Below the pieces are notes generated by a model. It ran no database searches. It saw nothing but the letters and a program-made list of their open reading frames with translations, and was not told where the DNA came from. Made by a program: the position numbers and the translations under genes. This document shows, in pieces, positions 47,987 through 60,676 of a stretch of DNA of 64,000 nt (its first letter is position 1; every line of letters starts with the position of its first letter). The stretch comes from Rhinopomastus cyanomelas (Eukaryota; Chordata; Aves; Bucerotiformes; Rhinopomastidae): contig VXBP01009432.1 of NCBI GenBank assembly GCA_013400115.1, positions 374,420-438,419 of the forward strand, read 5' to 3'.

Positions 47987-48585
47987 GGATCACAGAATTA
48001 TTATTGAAGCTGGAAAAGACTTCTAAGATCGTCAAGCCCAGTCCATGACCTAACATCATCACACTGGCCAGACCAGGGGAGGGGACTCCACTACCTTCCT
48101 GGGCAGTCCAATCCTGTGTCTGATCACCCTTTTGGTGAGGAAGGGCTTCCTAACATCCAATCTAACCCTCCCCTGGTGCAGCTTCAGGTCCTGCCCTCTT
48201 GTCCTATCACTAGTTGCCTGGAAGAAGAGCCCAACACCCACCTGTCTACAACCTCGCTTCAGGTAGTTAGAGAGAGGGAGAAGGTCCCTCCCTCCAAGTC
48301 TCCTGTTCTCCAGCTAAACAGCTCCACCTCCCTCAGCCTCTCCTTGTCAGACTTTCCCTCCAGCCCCTCCCCTAGCCTCATTGCTCTCCTCTCTGGACCT
48401 GCTCCAGCCCCTCAATCTCTTTTTTGAAGGGAGAGGCTACTCAAGGTAAGGCCTCAACAAGGGGGAGAATTATGTCCCTAGTTCTGTTGGCCAAACCATT
48501 CCTGATAAAGCCAGGATGCCATTGGCTTTTTGTGCTACCTGAGCACAGTGCTGGCTCATTGTTGGACCTTTCTAGTTTTATGGTC
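47987..48585 (-). mobile_element. CR1 LINE 3' part, about 600 bp, minus strand
   Basis: The plus strand shows the reversed order of a CR1: tail remnant GGATCACAGAATTATTATTG, GGGGACTCCACTACCTTCCT, GAGGAAGGGCTTCCTAACAT, TGCCCTCTTGTCCTATCACT, TCTCCTGTTCTCCAGCTAAA, CTGGACCTGCTCCAGCCCCT, and CAGGATGCCATTGGCTTTTT. It ends at about 48585 near GCACAGTGCTGGCTCAT. It covers the 3' UTR and much of the ORF2 C-terminus, with frameshifts. It is a different subfamily from the 36840 copy. Confidence 0.92.
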
Positions 48586-50679
48586 CTCCTAAACCATCAC
48601 TGCAAAATGCATACCACCAGCACACGTTACTGTCAGTAACTCTGCCAGTCACATCACTTCCCATTATACCTAACTGCTTTTATTAAAAAGGCAAGTATTC
48701 TGGGCTTGTGTGCCTTTGAAAGTACGTGATCATGCCCTGAACACACACGTGCCACATGTAGAACTGCACACCTTCAGTGTTCCAGTAGTAGACTAACTAG
48801 TGCTACATTTCCCCAGTTAGCTTTTTAAATATTTATTTGGCTGTTTGTTTCTGAAGTGAACAGGATTTAAAATAATGTAAAACCAATAATGAATCAATAA
48901 AGTGCTCCCCTGGGCAGAGTTCATGCTGCCTTTAATTGGCAAAATATAGTGGTTGATGCAAGCGTTCTTGGATGTGTGGAAGTTTACTGCTATTGTGCCA
49001 CAGCTGTTTCTAGGTAACCTTTAAAAAGAGTTGGGAATATAGATCTCTGAGATTGCAGCTTGTGCTTTATGAGCATATTTTATAGAAATCTTTAGAGATG
49101 AGAACGACACGAGCTAACGGTAACAGGATTGCCCAGGAGCAGAGCGCCATTACTGTGTCTTAACGGGAGCCCAATAAACCCTGTGATCATGGAGCAGCTT
49201 AGTGTGAAGACCAGCTTTGGCTTTTGCAGGCATGGAGACATGCAGAAAATCAGCAGAGCAAAAGACTTGCAGGAGAAAAAGACAGCCAAGTTAGGAAGCA
49301 GGAATATAGAAGCTAATTCAGAGACAGAGTAATAGAATGTATTATTTGTACTATTATTATAAAGCATGAAAAAGCTCTATATATTTGTCTAGGTTTGTGT
49401 GTATAATGTACATGTTTTCTAAAGACTTTCTAAATGTAATACCCTTACTGATAATGACAGCTGCTTAAATGGGATCAACCTTCTGCAACATAGAAACTGA
49501 TTTCTTTATCTCGTGGTATGAAGTGCTGAGGAAGCCAATGTGCCTGCTCTAAAGTCCATAGAAGTAACTAAACTTGAAGTAGTTAACAATAGTTAATCAC
49601 TCAGTAGAGGAGATCTGCAAATGTCTTAGAAGAGCTGTAAAACCCTTGGAAGGTCTTGGAGACACTAACAAATAAATTCAGCAACTGGGTAGTAAGTCAG
49701 ACAGCAAAACATAGATATCTAGCACCCTCATAACTGCAGTTGAAACTGTCTTCTTGGAAATGAGAGAGACTGATTTTGTTACCTTTGTGTGAGCAGGGGT
49801 TAGATTAGAGTTACTCATTCTTTGGATACTGCTACCTAAGTAGAGGTGGAAATGGGCAATGCATCAATCTCTCCTTGAATTACATTACAAGTGTCACATA
49901 AGAAAACATCACTGCCAGAAATTCAAAGCAATGCAGCATGGATTTCTAATATATTTTGCCTATTTTATTTTGGCTGCAACTGCTCAGTAAATTTGAGAAA
50001 TTCTGTGATTATCCACAAACTATGGAGGTACAATATATGCAGAAATAACTGGTCTGTTATGGTGAACTTGCAGAAGAAAATGATAATTTCAGCTACCTAT
50101 ACCCTGCCCCTGGGGGAGTTTTCTTCATAAATGAAATTGTCAAAGAATATGGGTTTGGATGCATTCCCAGTAGGTAAAGTACAATTAACTTAGATTGCTT
50201 TAACATTTATCATCTTATGTGATCATGCCTAAACTAAAGGCACTTTTCATTGGATCTGATGGTGGCAACTGTCCTTAATTGTTTTCATTGCATGTTTGAA
50301 CCAAGATGAGAGGTGTCTTTTCTGCAAGACTAGAGAAATCACTGCTTTGAAAATTCTGTCTCCTTGAAATGACAACTAAGTTTCTGTTCCTGATTCACTT
50401 CTGGAAAGCTGAGTTTATTTTACTACTAGAACCAATCACTCTGACAACATGTCTGCAGAGAAATCCGGGAGACGATTCCCGAGTGCGTCCTGTATTGTCT
50501 CCAGAGACGTAATGAATATGGAAAAATCACCCTCCTCCAGGGTGCACAATAAAAGACAAGGAGCAACAAAAACATCTTCTAACAAGAAAAATTTCAAAGC
50601 AAGGCGGGGGAATTGTCATCTATGAAAATGTTCAGATTTTTACTAGAAAAGTCCCCGAGCACCTCCTTTACCTTTGATA
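48586..50679. other. Unique DNA; possible conserved noncoding elements near 48.9-49.2 kb and 50.46-50.53 kb
   Basis: No exon or repeat was recognised. The stretch 49100-49200 and the stretch 50455-50530 are unusually CpG-rich for this window (for example AGACGATTCCCGAGTGCGTC at about 50471), which in a CpG-poor genome can mean constraint. This is composition-based inference only. Confidence 0.3.
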
Positions 50680-50765
50680 TTAGCCCTGCTTTGAGGAGGC
50701 AGATAGATTAAATGGGATCCAGAGGTCACTTCCATCCTAAATTACTTCAGAATCTGAATCCTGAC
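50680..50765 (+). mobile_element. Old CR1 LINE 3' end
   Basis: AGCCCTGCTTTGAGGAGGCA, GATCCAGAGGTCACTTCCAT and CCTAAATTACTTCAGAATC follow the end of an older plus-strand CR1 (consensus type CCAGAGGTCCCTTCCAACCTAA). The tail is degraded. Confidence 0.75.
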
Positions 50766-53700
50766 ACAATGGAAATGTTTGCTTTGGCCAGTGCTCGACC
50801 AATTATTTTCTTCAGAATTGCATAGACCTCCAGAGGTACTGAAATTTGAAAGTCTTCTGTCCATACTTTGAGCACTATACATCTGCCACCTAAATTATTA
50901 CCAAATACTATCCATTTTTTGAAACTTTTAAAATAATAGTAGCTATAATTCTGTGACTTTTCTGCAAGGCTGTCCAAACCAAAGGCTGTAAAAGGTTTTA
51001 CGCACAGATTGCAGTCAAAAATTGGAACATGCAGCTTGATCAGAAAACAGTTTGAACAAGGTTAATGACAGAAATTCAGTTTTCTTTAATAACAGCTGCC
51101 AACATCCATCCCCTCAACTCATCAGGTTAATGACTGAACCTCTTCCTGCATGATTTCTGTTCTGCATGAACACGCAGTAGCCAGCCAGGCCAATTCTGTG
51201 CTAAATATTGATTTTGCATTCCTCCTTTTGTCTAAAAGTTGAAGCACACTTTATTTCTGCTGCAGAAACAGTTGCAGTAGCTACCTGTAGAAGTAAAGAG
51301 TAATGAGTTCTTACACATTGTTGGATTACTCACACGGCTTCAGCAATGAATTCTGTGTTCTCTGTGACGTCTGTTTGGATTTTATTATGCTTCTGTCAGA
51401 AGTAATTTCATCCTGTCATGATGAAGGGGTTTTTTTCTCCCCCTAAGGTTTATACTGACACTGACATCTGCAACACTCAAATAATTTCACGTATATTCAT
51501 TTACATGGACAAACAGAAATTTGTCAAGCTTTGCTTTCTGTGTAAGTTGGCACGTCTATGTTCAGTATATTCATTTATCCTGTCTAGAGTAGTACTGCAG
51601 TCTATCTGACCAACAGCTGTGACTTTGAGGTGTGATCCCGGGGTGGGACTGACACTAATTAGATGTGACAGTCACCCAACACTCAGGCTCAGTATAGATC
51701 CTGAGTTCCTGCAAGTGTCAGGAGCTCAGTGTGTGACAACAGAGAGTGGTGAATACTAATCTAACATGTTTGAAAAGTAGCTTACAATATTCATGGCTTT
51801 AAATTGATTGGAGAAGGACCATCTCATTAAGAGTGGGACACTTTAATTGTTTCTTGCATTTGTAATGTGATAAGTAAGGATCTTTCCCATAACACAGCAA
51901 AAACACAGGATGGTAAAGCAGGATTGATAAATGTCTGGCTCTGACAGGGTGTCGTCCATCCAGCTGTGTGGTGCAGACAAACTCAGGCAGATGTTAGAAA
52001 TGCCTGTGCACGTACACAGACAGAAAAGCCTCAGCAGGAACTGCAAGCACGGGGTACCTTCAGAGAAGAGCTTTGCCCACCAATGATGATCCAATGACAT
52101 ATTCGTGCATGTAGTGTCTGGGGACGTCTCAAGAGCAGGTATTGGTTCTGTGACTTCATCAAATCACTGACTTTTAAGTGTGGCTTTCAAAGCAAGCATG
52201 TTTAAGAGGACCAGCACTGGCCTTGGAGGGAATGAGAAAAGGAAATGAATGTCACAGAGTATAAAGCTTGGAATCTTGATTTAAGAGAGCCTTCAGATTT
52301 AAACACCAGCCCAAAGCACTTTTCTGCACAGGATGTGTGGGATGAATCCCTGCATTGCAAAGTATGGCTAGTGCTTGGCAGAGTGTGAAATTAATGAGGA
52401 AACAGGAGAATTTAGCACTTGGAACAAGTGTTTTAATCTTTTCATTCCAGCAGTACTAATGGTCTAAATATCCATAGGTTGGAGTGGTTTCTTGTACTCT
52501 AGACTCTTTAGTTGCCTAACTATGCTAAGGAAAACAAAAAGATCTTAAGGAAAGACAGCAGCACAGCTTATTCTTCTATGAACGTTGGCCACAGCATCTA
52601 AGCTCGAGTTAGCAATCCTGATAAGAGTGAGTAAGCATAAAAAGACATGACTAAGGAGAGGGTAGCAAGGAGTCCAAGTTCTTCATTTTCCCCTGCCTCT
52701 GTTGAGTCATCTTTATTTAATATTTCTAAGGGCAACAAGGCATTTCATGCTTTTCATATGTGGCATTTAGTTTTATAATTTTGCAAAAGGTAAATTTAAG
52801 AAATCCAGGAAAATTCAAAGCTGGATAATGAGCAGGTTGTTCTAGTCTGCAACAGAGCAAAGCTGCAGTTCTCTTCAGATGAAGCTGTCAGATAGAGATT
52901 GCAGTGCAGAACTGCTATGTGTTTTCTCATGAAGTGATGCATGATTAGGCCAATGGAGCCACACTGTGAAAGAAGACGAGACATGCATGAGTGGAGGATT
53001 CAGTTGATTTTGAATTCATTTTATCACAGTTAGGAGCAAAAGTAAGGCTGGGTATGCATAGCCTTTCTTTCCATATTTACTCACATTTTCTTTTTGAGAG
53101 ATCCAATCAAGAAGTGGTGGTTCTTTGGCAGCAATGCTGATGTAAATTATCTTCTCTTCCAAGTTTTATCAAATTGCTATTGACTACTAGTCAATTACAA
53201 CATTTCCCATTGAAGATCTTAGGGACTTCATAAGGCTTTTGTCTTTGTTCAGATTTTTTTCAACTAGTGACTCTTTTGTGAGAAAAATGTAACTTATTGT
53301 AGTTAACTTTATATCACAGACCAGAAATTAATTTTGATAGAAATGTTATCAGGTGATGAACTTAATTTAAAAGCCAGGTATAAATTTTATGTGGGTGGAA
53401 TGCATTATTGTTTTGATTTCAATGCTAAAACCAGACTAGCAGTGAGATTCACTGTGGACCTACAATGGGGCTTTCTAGTAGTAATGTAAAAATGATTTTT
53501 AAAAGAGCTGCTGTTTTGTAGCAGCTTGAAGCAGAACTATTCCTAGAACAGGGATCGTTTGTGCTGTAGGAAACTCTCACAAAAGACTTTACACTGTCTT
53601 TTGGATGTATTCATACAAGATACTTGGGCACTATGAATTCATATGATGGTACGTAAACATGAAGCATGATGAAGCAGGAAGGGATGATCCAAAATTTCCA

Positions 53701-54308
53701 GTCTTTATGTCCTTTTATTAGCCTGTTCACGTGTTTGTTTGCTATTTGTTGTTTTCAGTTGACTTGTTTTTTGGGTGGTATAACTGGCTCATAAATGTGT
53801 CTATATATTCTACAAAGAAGATACTGTTATTCATAGTATTGCTATTATTATTATAAATGTTAGTCTAATAGTAGAAGACAACAGTCTGTAAAAATCAGTG
53901 TGAAGGGACTATCCTAGATGGTAATTTTCATGGCATAATGACATTCCTCTTTCCCATCTGCTTATTTTTTCTTTCAATGATTTACTGGTGTGAATGATAG
54001 CTACACAAAATATGCATAAACATTTTAAAAAAAGAGAGACCAAAGTGGACAACACTTCAATTAACCGAATGGAAATCACTTAAGGCAATCCAGTTTTATT
54101 TCTGAAGCAGGATGTAAATCTATATTTAGACACTTGTATACAAATGGCTTGATCTTTAAGTGTTTGATGTCAGTGCCATTTAATCTTATTTCATGTCTAG
54201 TGTCATCTGGCAGAGATCTTATTGTTCCTCCCATAAATCTCACAATGTTTTATAGCTTTAAGTATTGTGGAAGAGAAAACGTATTTTATCAGCCTAGGAA
54301 GCAGATAA
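50766..54308. other. Unique DNA, no gene seen
   Basis: About 3.5 kb of AT-rich DNA with short chance frames. No CR1, LTR or RNA gene was recognised. Confidence 0.45.
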
Positions 54309-55133
54309 TCTCGTTTACAGAACAATGAAACAATGAACAGAACAATGAAATGGATCTTTTGCAGTTCGAAGGCTTTTTACTTTATTCCACAGACTGCTCA
54401 ACAACTTGCTGGATTCACAGTTAATACTGCTTGTACACACACATACCACTTACTACACAATATGTCCATCACAACAGGACGATTGTCTTCTGGAGCTGAT
54501 ATTAGTGTTCTCTACAAAGACTTTCCTGAAGACTGTAACCAATATATCAAGTAAACTCTGCACCATGGAAAAATTTTCTCTGATGATCCCTTGGCAGAAG
54601 CAGAGCTTTTTAAGGAGTCTCCAGGTGATGTTATTAGTCCTTACTTTAGAAAGCAGGCTGCAGTACTTTTTGATGACCATGACTCTTCATCTCTTTCATA
54701 CAGGAGGAAGAAAGATGATGTACATTCATGTGTGCTGAAGGAGTGATTTGCAAGGCGTATTCTCCTGCATTTCTGTCTCCAACCCAAGTCACTATTCTCA
54801 GATGAGGATTGAGAATTTTGTCCATTTTAATGGACATTGTTTTAATCACTGCTCGAACAATGAATGTAGCTACCATCTTCAACCTGAACGCTGTCAGAAG
54901 TCTTTGACTTCCCTTGTGGAGGAAGGGTCCTGAAATACTGAGAAATCCTAAATCTGGACACAGATCAAATCAGAAAGCAATGCAGGTCACTGAAGAACTT
55001 CAGTAATTTTGGAGGAGATGCTATGGGTTATTCTTACTCCATGTGGATAGAAAAGAAAAAATGTAGTGGGGACTGCATGGCAACCCCAACCACAGTCAAA
55101 GAAGCACAAGAAGAGATCCTAGGAAAAATCTGA
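54309..55133 (+). pseudogene. Coding-like tract with stops and frame changes, family unknown
   Basis: One plus-strand frame is open from 54309 to TAA at 54552, and again from 54555 to TGA at 54744. The second part is acidic and protein-like: DDPLAEAELFKESPGDVISP, then a cluster RRKKDD. A second frame is open across 54748-54933. The first frame is open again from 54942 to TGA at 55131, with NFGGDAMGYSYSMWIEKKK and VKEAQEEILGKI. Together this resembles one reading frame broken by a few stops and two shifts, as in an old gene copy. I recognise no protein, the minus strand is also fairly open here, and open runs of about 60 codons occur by chance. Treat as a hint only. Confidence 0.18.
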
Positions 55134-55457
55134 GCGCTGGGAAACGGCTCAGCTGATTCAATTTGTCCTTTTTTTTTTTTTTGAGATAGCAGGAATTTGT
55201 AGATAAACCAAAATATTTCTGTTAGCAGAATTTCCTGGTAACCAGCACAACTCACAAGTTCTGTATAGGTGCTTGGGCTTCTGAAAGGGCCTGATGTAAT
55301 GCTCTGTGTTGGCATTCGACATAATGGAGCAAACACCCAGGGAGTGTGCTGAAATAAAAGTGGAACACAATTAAAGAAGAAGGTTCCCAGTGGTGTCTTT
55401 TGTGTCTGACCTTTCATCTTTGGTTGCAGTCCAATCTGAAAAAAAAGACAATTTCTG
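55134..55457. other. Unique DNA with a T14 run
   Basis: A homopolymer T run of about 14 lies near 55168-55182. Nothing else was recognised; the long minus-strand open frame here (55474-55034) reads through the homopolymer and has no support. Confidence 0.4.
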
Positions 55458-55530
55458 TTGTAAGGGACCTGCAAGGATCATCTAGCCCAACTGTCTGATC
55501 AGTTCAGGGCTGACCAAATTAAAGGCTCTA
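55458..55530 (-). mobile_element. Old CR1 LINE fragment, minus strand
   Basis: AAGGGACCTGCAAGGATCAT, CTAGCCCAACTGTCTGATCA and GTTCAGGGCTGACCAAATTA match, in reverse, the 3' part of an older CR1 subfamily (type CAACTGCCTGACCACTTCAGGGCTGACCAAA in the same orientation). It is only about 70 bp long. Confidence 0.75.
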
Positions 55531-56734
55531 GGGCTGTTCACTGTGAAAATGTGCTTCACTCAAACCAGATGCTAATGGGAGGTGCATAAAGAAGGCTAGT
55601 ACTGTGCTACTAATATGCTGAGCTATTCCTTTCCATAGTTGCTTGTGTCTGTGAATTCCTGTAATTTCTTTTTTAATCAGAAATATCACAAGACTCATGA
55701 ATCTATGCATGACATATTTTGGAGGAACAAAGGGGCAAAATCTAGTGGCAGATTCAGCTTTTGTGGGTTAAAATCTAGGCTGGATCTAACACACCGGGGA
55801 TGGAGCCCCTTGCCAAGTCTCTGTTGATTCTCCTGGTAGTAATGACCATATCACTAGGAGTATCTTGCTGGCCTGAGCAGCTTTTTTTTTCCTCAGGAAG
55901 CTCAGAATCTTGTCTCCAACATTCATTTCTTTCCTGAAGGTTTATTGTTGCCCAAAATTCAAATGTAATATGACTACTGGAAGGCTCTGTGTGCATTGTT
56001 GGAAGTGATCTCAAAGAAGCTGTACTTCTGTCCCTTCCCCTTGCAGATCAGAGGCAATGTAGCATAGGAGAAATGCCAAAATATCCTCCCTCTGGAGTGA
56101 AGGGTGGGAAACCAGAAAGAGATCCCTTTAAGAGTTCACCTTAAACAGCCATATACATGTTATTTTGCCAAGTTTCAGTTCAGTCATCTGATCTTCATGA
56201 TCTGGTGGGAGCCAGACAGAGCAGGGTTGTGCAGCCAGAGCAAGCCCCAGAGGCAGACAATGAAGCAGCAGCACTCTTTCCTCTTTAATGAGGGCAGAAA
56301 GGAAAAGCTGAAGAAGAAACCAATGTGATGAATGTCATGAGGACGTCTTGCAAAAATATCCCACAACGTTTCTGGCTGCTAAAGGCACAGCGGGAGTTAA
56401 AAGTTAGCTTTTCAATGTAGCTTGGCAGATCACTCGCAGCGTCGGCATTTCTTTGTGCATGCTTTGCATCAATACGCTTGTCTGTGGCTGCGCCTTTTAT
56501 CTTGCTGAGAAAAACACTGTATTTTATAGCAGCAGGATATATTGTTCACTTATCTACAAGAATTTCCAACGTACACACATCAGAAAATACACTGAACTAG
56601 GATTTTGATAGGAAGAATAAAGAAATAATAAATTCAGAAAACACCTGCAAAACCCTTTTTGCCCCGATGAAGAAGTCTCAAATGTACTTTGTCTAACATG
56701 CCAAGTTATTCCTTTCTTTCAAAAGTCTCTGCAG

Positions 56735-56759
56735 GTGTAGTTTCATAACGAGACCAAGC
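56735..56759 (+). repeat. 25 bp direct repeat, copy 1
   Basis: GTGTAGTTTCATAACGAGAC followed by CAAGC is found here and, without a mismatch, at 58359-58383. Flanks are different on both sides. It is not part of any CR1 or LTR I recognise, and it contains a CpG that has not decayed in either copy. Confidence 0.85.
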
Positions 56760-58358
56760 AAGAATTGTTTATTTTAAAGACACTTATCACTGAAATAATA
56801 CCCAACAATAAAGACATGTAAGCTTATTGCTGTCACATGTGTGTAGTCTTATACTTCAATTACTACAGCTAGTAATTCTACCATAGGCCCTCTGAGACAA
56901 GACCTGTAACTTTTAATGAAAGACCCATAACCTTTTAGGGCTACTCCTTTGCATATTGTTGAATAATAAGAGAGGTTTTGCTCTACCAGAGAAGGCTGTT
57001 GGTCCACCTGTTGGATACTGTTGTGTTAACGCAAACAGGTCTCTGGAAGATTAGTAGATTTGAGACGTGTGAGGCTCTGTTGCAGAGAAAATCTCAAAGT
57101 GCTTTTGAAATTTCTTTCTAATTCATTTAATATCTGTCTGATGGAGTGTGAGGGTAGAAGGGCGATTGTTGTTAGTTATAGCCCAGTTCTTTCCACATCT
57201 CCTCTTAATGACTCTATTTCTAAGAATTCTTGTCAGCAGAACTTTGAGCACTGGGAGAAGCCATGAAGCAGGAAGGTGCTAAAAGAAGACCAACAGAAGA
57301 AGTGCAGGCTGAACAGAGTGAAGATCATGTTGTGCTACCTTGACTTCTATCGAGCGTATGAAGCATAAGGAACATCACATATCTACTCAAGGTATAACTC
57401 ATGTACCTGAGCTGGTGCACAAGGACAGCATATTGCTTCTGAGCTGTGCATGAGATAAAGTGTTTTGTGTTCTTCCTGTGGAAAAGGGTGCCTCCAAACC
57501 AGGATTTCCATACAACCTTATCTCAGAAGGTGGCATAAATCAGGCAGCTGCAGTACAGACACACACAGCTGAAATGCAATCTACCTGCACAAATAAGCAG
57601 TCATTACACTAACCTGTGGCCTCACTGCAGAGAAGTTTTCATGAAGTTCAGATATAAAAATGTTAATGTTCTTTGCAGGACATACTATTGACAAAAATGT
57701 CCAACCAAAAACTTTCTGAAGTGTCTCACATGTCCACAACTGAAGTTCTTTATTTCATGTTTCCAGTGTACACAATGGAATGAAGCAACAAGATTTCTCA
57801 GTGTAAGATGAAAAATGATCACATTTTATTAATCTCGATAAATACACCAAATAGTTTTCAATACACAGAAAAAAGGACAAATGATGAAGCTCTTCAAACT
57901 TACAAGCCGTTGTTAAATACTTCAGGATAGGAAAATTTACAATTCACAAAATTTAATAGTTGCTATGCTCATTCCATTTGCCTGATCTAAGTTCTTTGGG
58001 CATGAAATACGCATATAGTTTTGTTTTAACCTGGTGGAAAAAAAAGGGTAAGTTGACAGAAATTAGGAGACTGCTTCTAAAGGAAATCAATCAAATTTGG
58101 TGGCTAAGTCTTTAGCTGAACTGACTGCTCAAAGGAGCTTAACATGTAGATATAACTTGCAAAAGGATTTCCCAGAGGGCTAGTGTGGTAAAAGAAGTCA
58201 TATGTGTTACATCATTAACACGGCTGTTGGTCTTCATAATTCGAGTGGTCATCAGTTAAATCAGTGTAATGGAGTCAATCACAAACTGCCAAAACTACAC
58301 AGACCACGAAAGGGACAACCATGGAGAAAAAGAGGTAGAAAAATAGGATACAACAAAT

Positions 58359-58383
58359 GTGTAGTTTCATAACGAGACCAAGC
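58359..58383 (+). repeat. 25 bp direct repeat, copy 2
   Basis: This is an exact copy of 56735-56759, same orientation, 1,624 bp downstream. The interval between the copies has no coding frame, poly-A tail or terminal inverted repeat that I could see, so whether it is an insertion with a long target duplication or a small dispersed duplication is open. Confidence 0.85.
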
Positions 58384-59336
58384 TGATAGAAGATATTACT
58401 ACTATAGATTGACTACCTAAAAACTCATAAATGAGTTACTACAAGATTAATGTGCTCATAGCCATTTAATTTGGTGGATATTCTACCAAATGACCTCGAG
58501 GGGAACATTTTCTACAGCATGAGTATTGGCTAAAATCACGTCTGGAAAGGAAAAATTCATCTTCATCATGTATTACTGACTTTGACTAATGATGAAATAG
58601 AAGGAGGTAAGATATAGCCAAGAAAGAGCAAACTGACTGTTACCAAGAAACACGCAACAGCAAACTGATATCTCATGGAGGTCCAGCAAAGGACATCACA
58701 AGAGGGGCAGGCAAAACAACATTTCAGATACCAAGGAAATCAGGAACAAATGAACAAGAAAACACAAATATCAATCAACTGGTCTCATAGAACATCTGCA
58801 GTTCTTGGGGAAAATCAGGAGACTTTCTTAAAATACTGAAAACAAAAACCCCTAGAAAAATAATATTAAGTGCTTTTACAGGAGTTCCTGTTAACCTAAG
58901 ATTATTAGACAGCAAAGGAAGAAAAGAAGAAGATTATTTACCTATACACACTTATGCTCTGCTCATAACATTTTAAAATATTTCAAAATTAAACTTTTCC
59001 AGGTTTCAATCTTATTTGCTGTAGGCTGGTTTACTAGAACATGGAATAGTCCAACTCACCCAAACTTTGTCTAAAGTAAGCCAGCTAGCTAGGCAGGTCA
59101 TGCCACAGCCGATGTAAATGTGTATTGCAACACCACTCATGAATACTTAAGACAGACACCTAAACAAATTATATCTTCTCTTAGGACATCTTTCTTGTTC
59201 TACAGAGTCTAAAGGAAATCAAGCTGAGATTAGATGTTGACATCTTAGTAAACAGTAGTTGGCTGAGATAAATTCAAGTGCTGACTCTAAGGAAAAAGAA
59301 AGCACAGACTGAGCCATTCATTATGTCAGAGATAGG

Positions 59337-60001
59337 TTTATTTGATTTATGTAGCAAAATTTTGATAGTGGGGGAGCTCCAGGGATGGCTTCTATGAGAA
59401 GATGCCAGGAGTGGTTCCTACATAGGACAGAATCAATTCCAGCTCCAAGACAGACCTGTTGCTGACCAAGGTTATCTGTTTCCAGCAATGCTGATGGCTC
59501 AGCAATAGAGGGGAGCCAACGCAGGAACAGGTTTTCAGTCTGCTGAAAGACTGCACCTTGCAAAAAGGACCTATGCTGGAGCAGTTCTTGAAGAACAGCA
59601 GCCCTTGGAAGGAAGTAATGCTGGAGATATTCTTGAAGAAGGACTGAGTGGGAGCCTGTGGGAGCAGTGAAAGAGAGCAATGGTAGACATGAAGTGTTAT
59701 GAACTGGCCATATCTCTCATTTCCCACCCCTTTGTGCTACTTGAGGAGAGGAGATAGAAGAGCTGGAAGTGAAGCTGAGGCCAGAAAAGAGGGGTGGGTT
59801 GAAGGTATTTTAAGATTTGCTCTTCTCACTATTGATTTTCCCAAACCAAGCCTGTTTTGCCTGTGACAGTAACTTCTGGCTGATCTCCCTGTTCTTACCC
59901 ACATGCTTTCCATTATATTTTAACCCCTGTATTGCTGAGGAGTGTGAGTTCTAGAGTAGTTTGGTGGGCAGCTGGTGACCAGCCAAGGTTAACCCACCAC
60001 A
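59337..60001 (+). mobile_element. Solo LTR of an avian endogenous retrovirus, plus strand
   Basis: The segment follows a widespread avian ERV LTR type. Near the 5' end it has TATGTAGCAAAATTTTGATA, GGCTTCTATGAGAAGATGCC and CCAGCTCCAAGACAGACC. In the middle are repeats of the form GCTGGAGCAGTTCTTGAAGA / GCTGGAGATATTCTTGAAGA with GCAGCCCTTGGAAGGAA. The 3' part has GAAGGTATTTTAAGATTTG, CCTGTTTTGCCTGTGACAGT, GCTGAGGAGTGTGAGTT and the terminus GGTTAACCCACCACA. No internal retroviral sequence is attached on either side, and the flanks give no clear target duplication, so it is a solo LTR of some age. Assignment to an ERVL-type group is tentative. Confidence 0.82.
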
Positions 60002-60607
60002 ACATATGATGCAATAGGACATTCACGTGGTGCTACCAATTAAAATTCAATAGTTATTTCTGTGAGGCAAATTATTCACTGCTGCCTTGTAAGGCACAGC
60101 AAAAACAGGTACAAGAAAAGGTGAGTAAAGGGGATTCAGCTGCAGGATTGAAGTATGGTCCCAGGGAGACTGAGATTGAAATATCTTGCTGGATATCTTT
60201 TAGGAAACTGGTCCAGGTGCTGAATGACCACTACGCATCAGTAATTCAGCTCCTGAATCTTTTCCCTTGGTGTTTCTATTTTGCTTTTGAAGAAAAGAAA
60301 GGTAAACTTGGGACTTAACCTAGGAACATGGTTTTCTTTGATCTTAACCCTACTGGGGTATAGATATTTTAAAACCTGCAGTCTTTCCTGTATCCTTCCT
60401 CAGATCTACATGCAACTCCAGAAATAAAATTTGCCATATTTATTCTGAAAAAGATGAGATGGTTTTTCTTTGTGAAAATAAGAAATATAGTTTGCTTAAA
60501 TATGGAGTAATATTTCAATAAACAGTAGTAATGTTTTACTGTCTCTATACACTGACTGATCATTTTAAGTTTAAAATGATGACCTTTTTTTGGTCTAGGC
60601 ATCAGAA
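60002..60607. other. Unique DNA, no gene seen
   Basis: A short frame at 60121-60318 (+) includes a TTTTAG and a later AAAG|GTAAAC, but the frame and acceptor are unconvincing. No repeat was recognised. Confidence 0.4.
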
Positions 60608-60669
60608 TAGGCTGGAGCTAGATGATCTCTGAGGTCCCTGTCAATCTAAGCCATTCTGTGATTCTGTGA
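60608..60669 (+). mobile_element. CR1 LINE 3' terminus, plus strand
   Basis: AGGCTGGAGCTAGATGATCT, CTGAGGTCCCTGTCAATC and CTAAGCCATTCTGTGATTCT, then GTGA: a short CR1 end with the ATTCTGTG tail. It is only about 60 bp and lies tail-to-tail with the next CR1. Confidence 0.85.
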
Positions 60670-60676
60670 ATATTAA

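Larger units (their letters stand above)
55531..59336. other. Unique DNA; contains a 25 bp direct repeat and an A-rich patch
   Basis: No gene was found. About 56380-56520 is CpG-bearing (CACTCGCAGCGTCGGCATTT) and may be conserved noncoding DNA. About 58540-58960 is strongly purine-rich (AAGAAAGAG, GAAGAAAAGAAGAAG). The exact 25 bp repeat is listed separately. Confidence 0.35.

Noticed and set aside
55034..55474. 146-codon minus-strand frame
   Set aside because: It reads through a homopolymer run (Lys repeats) and lies opposite the coding-like plus-strand tract; no support.
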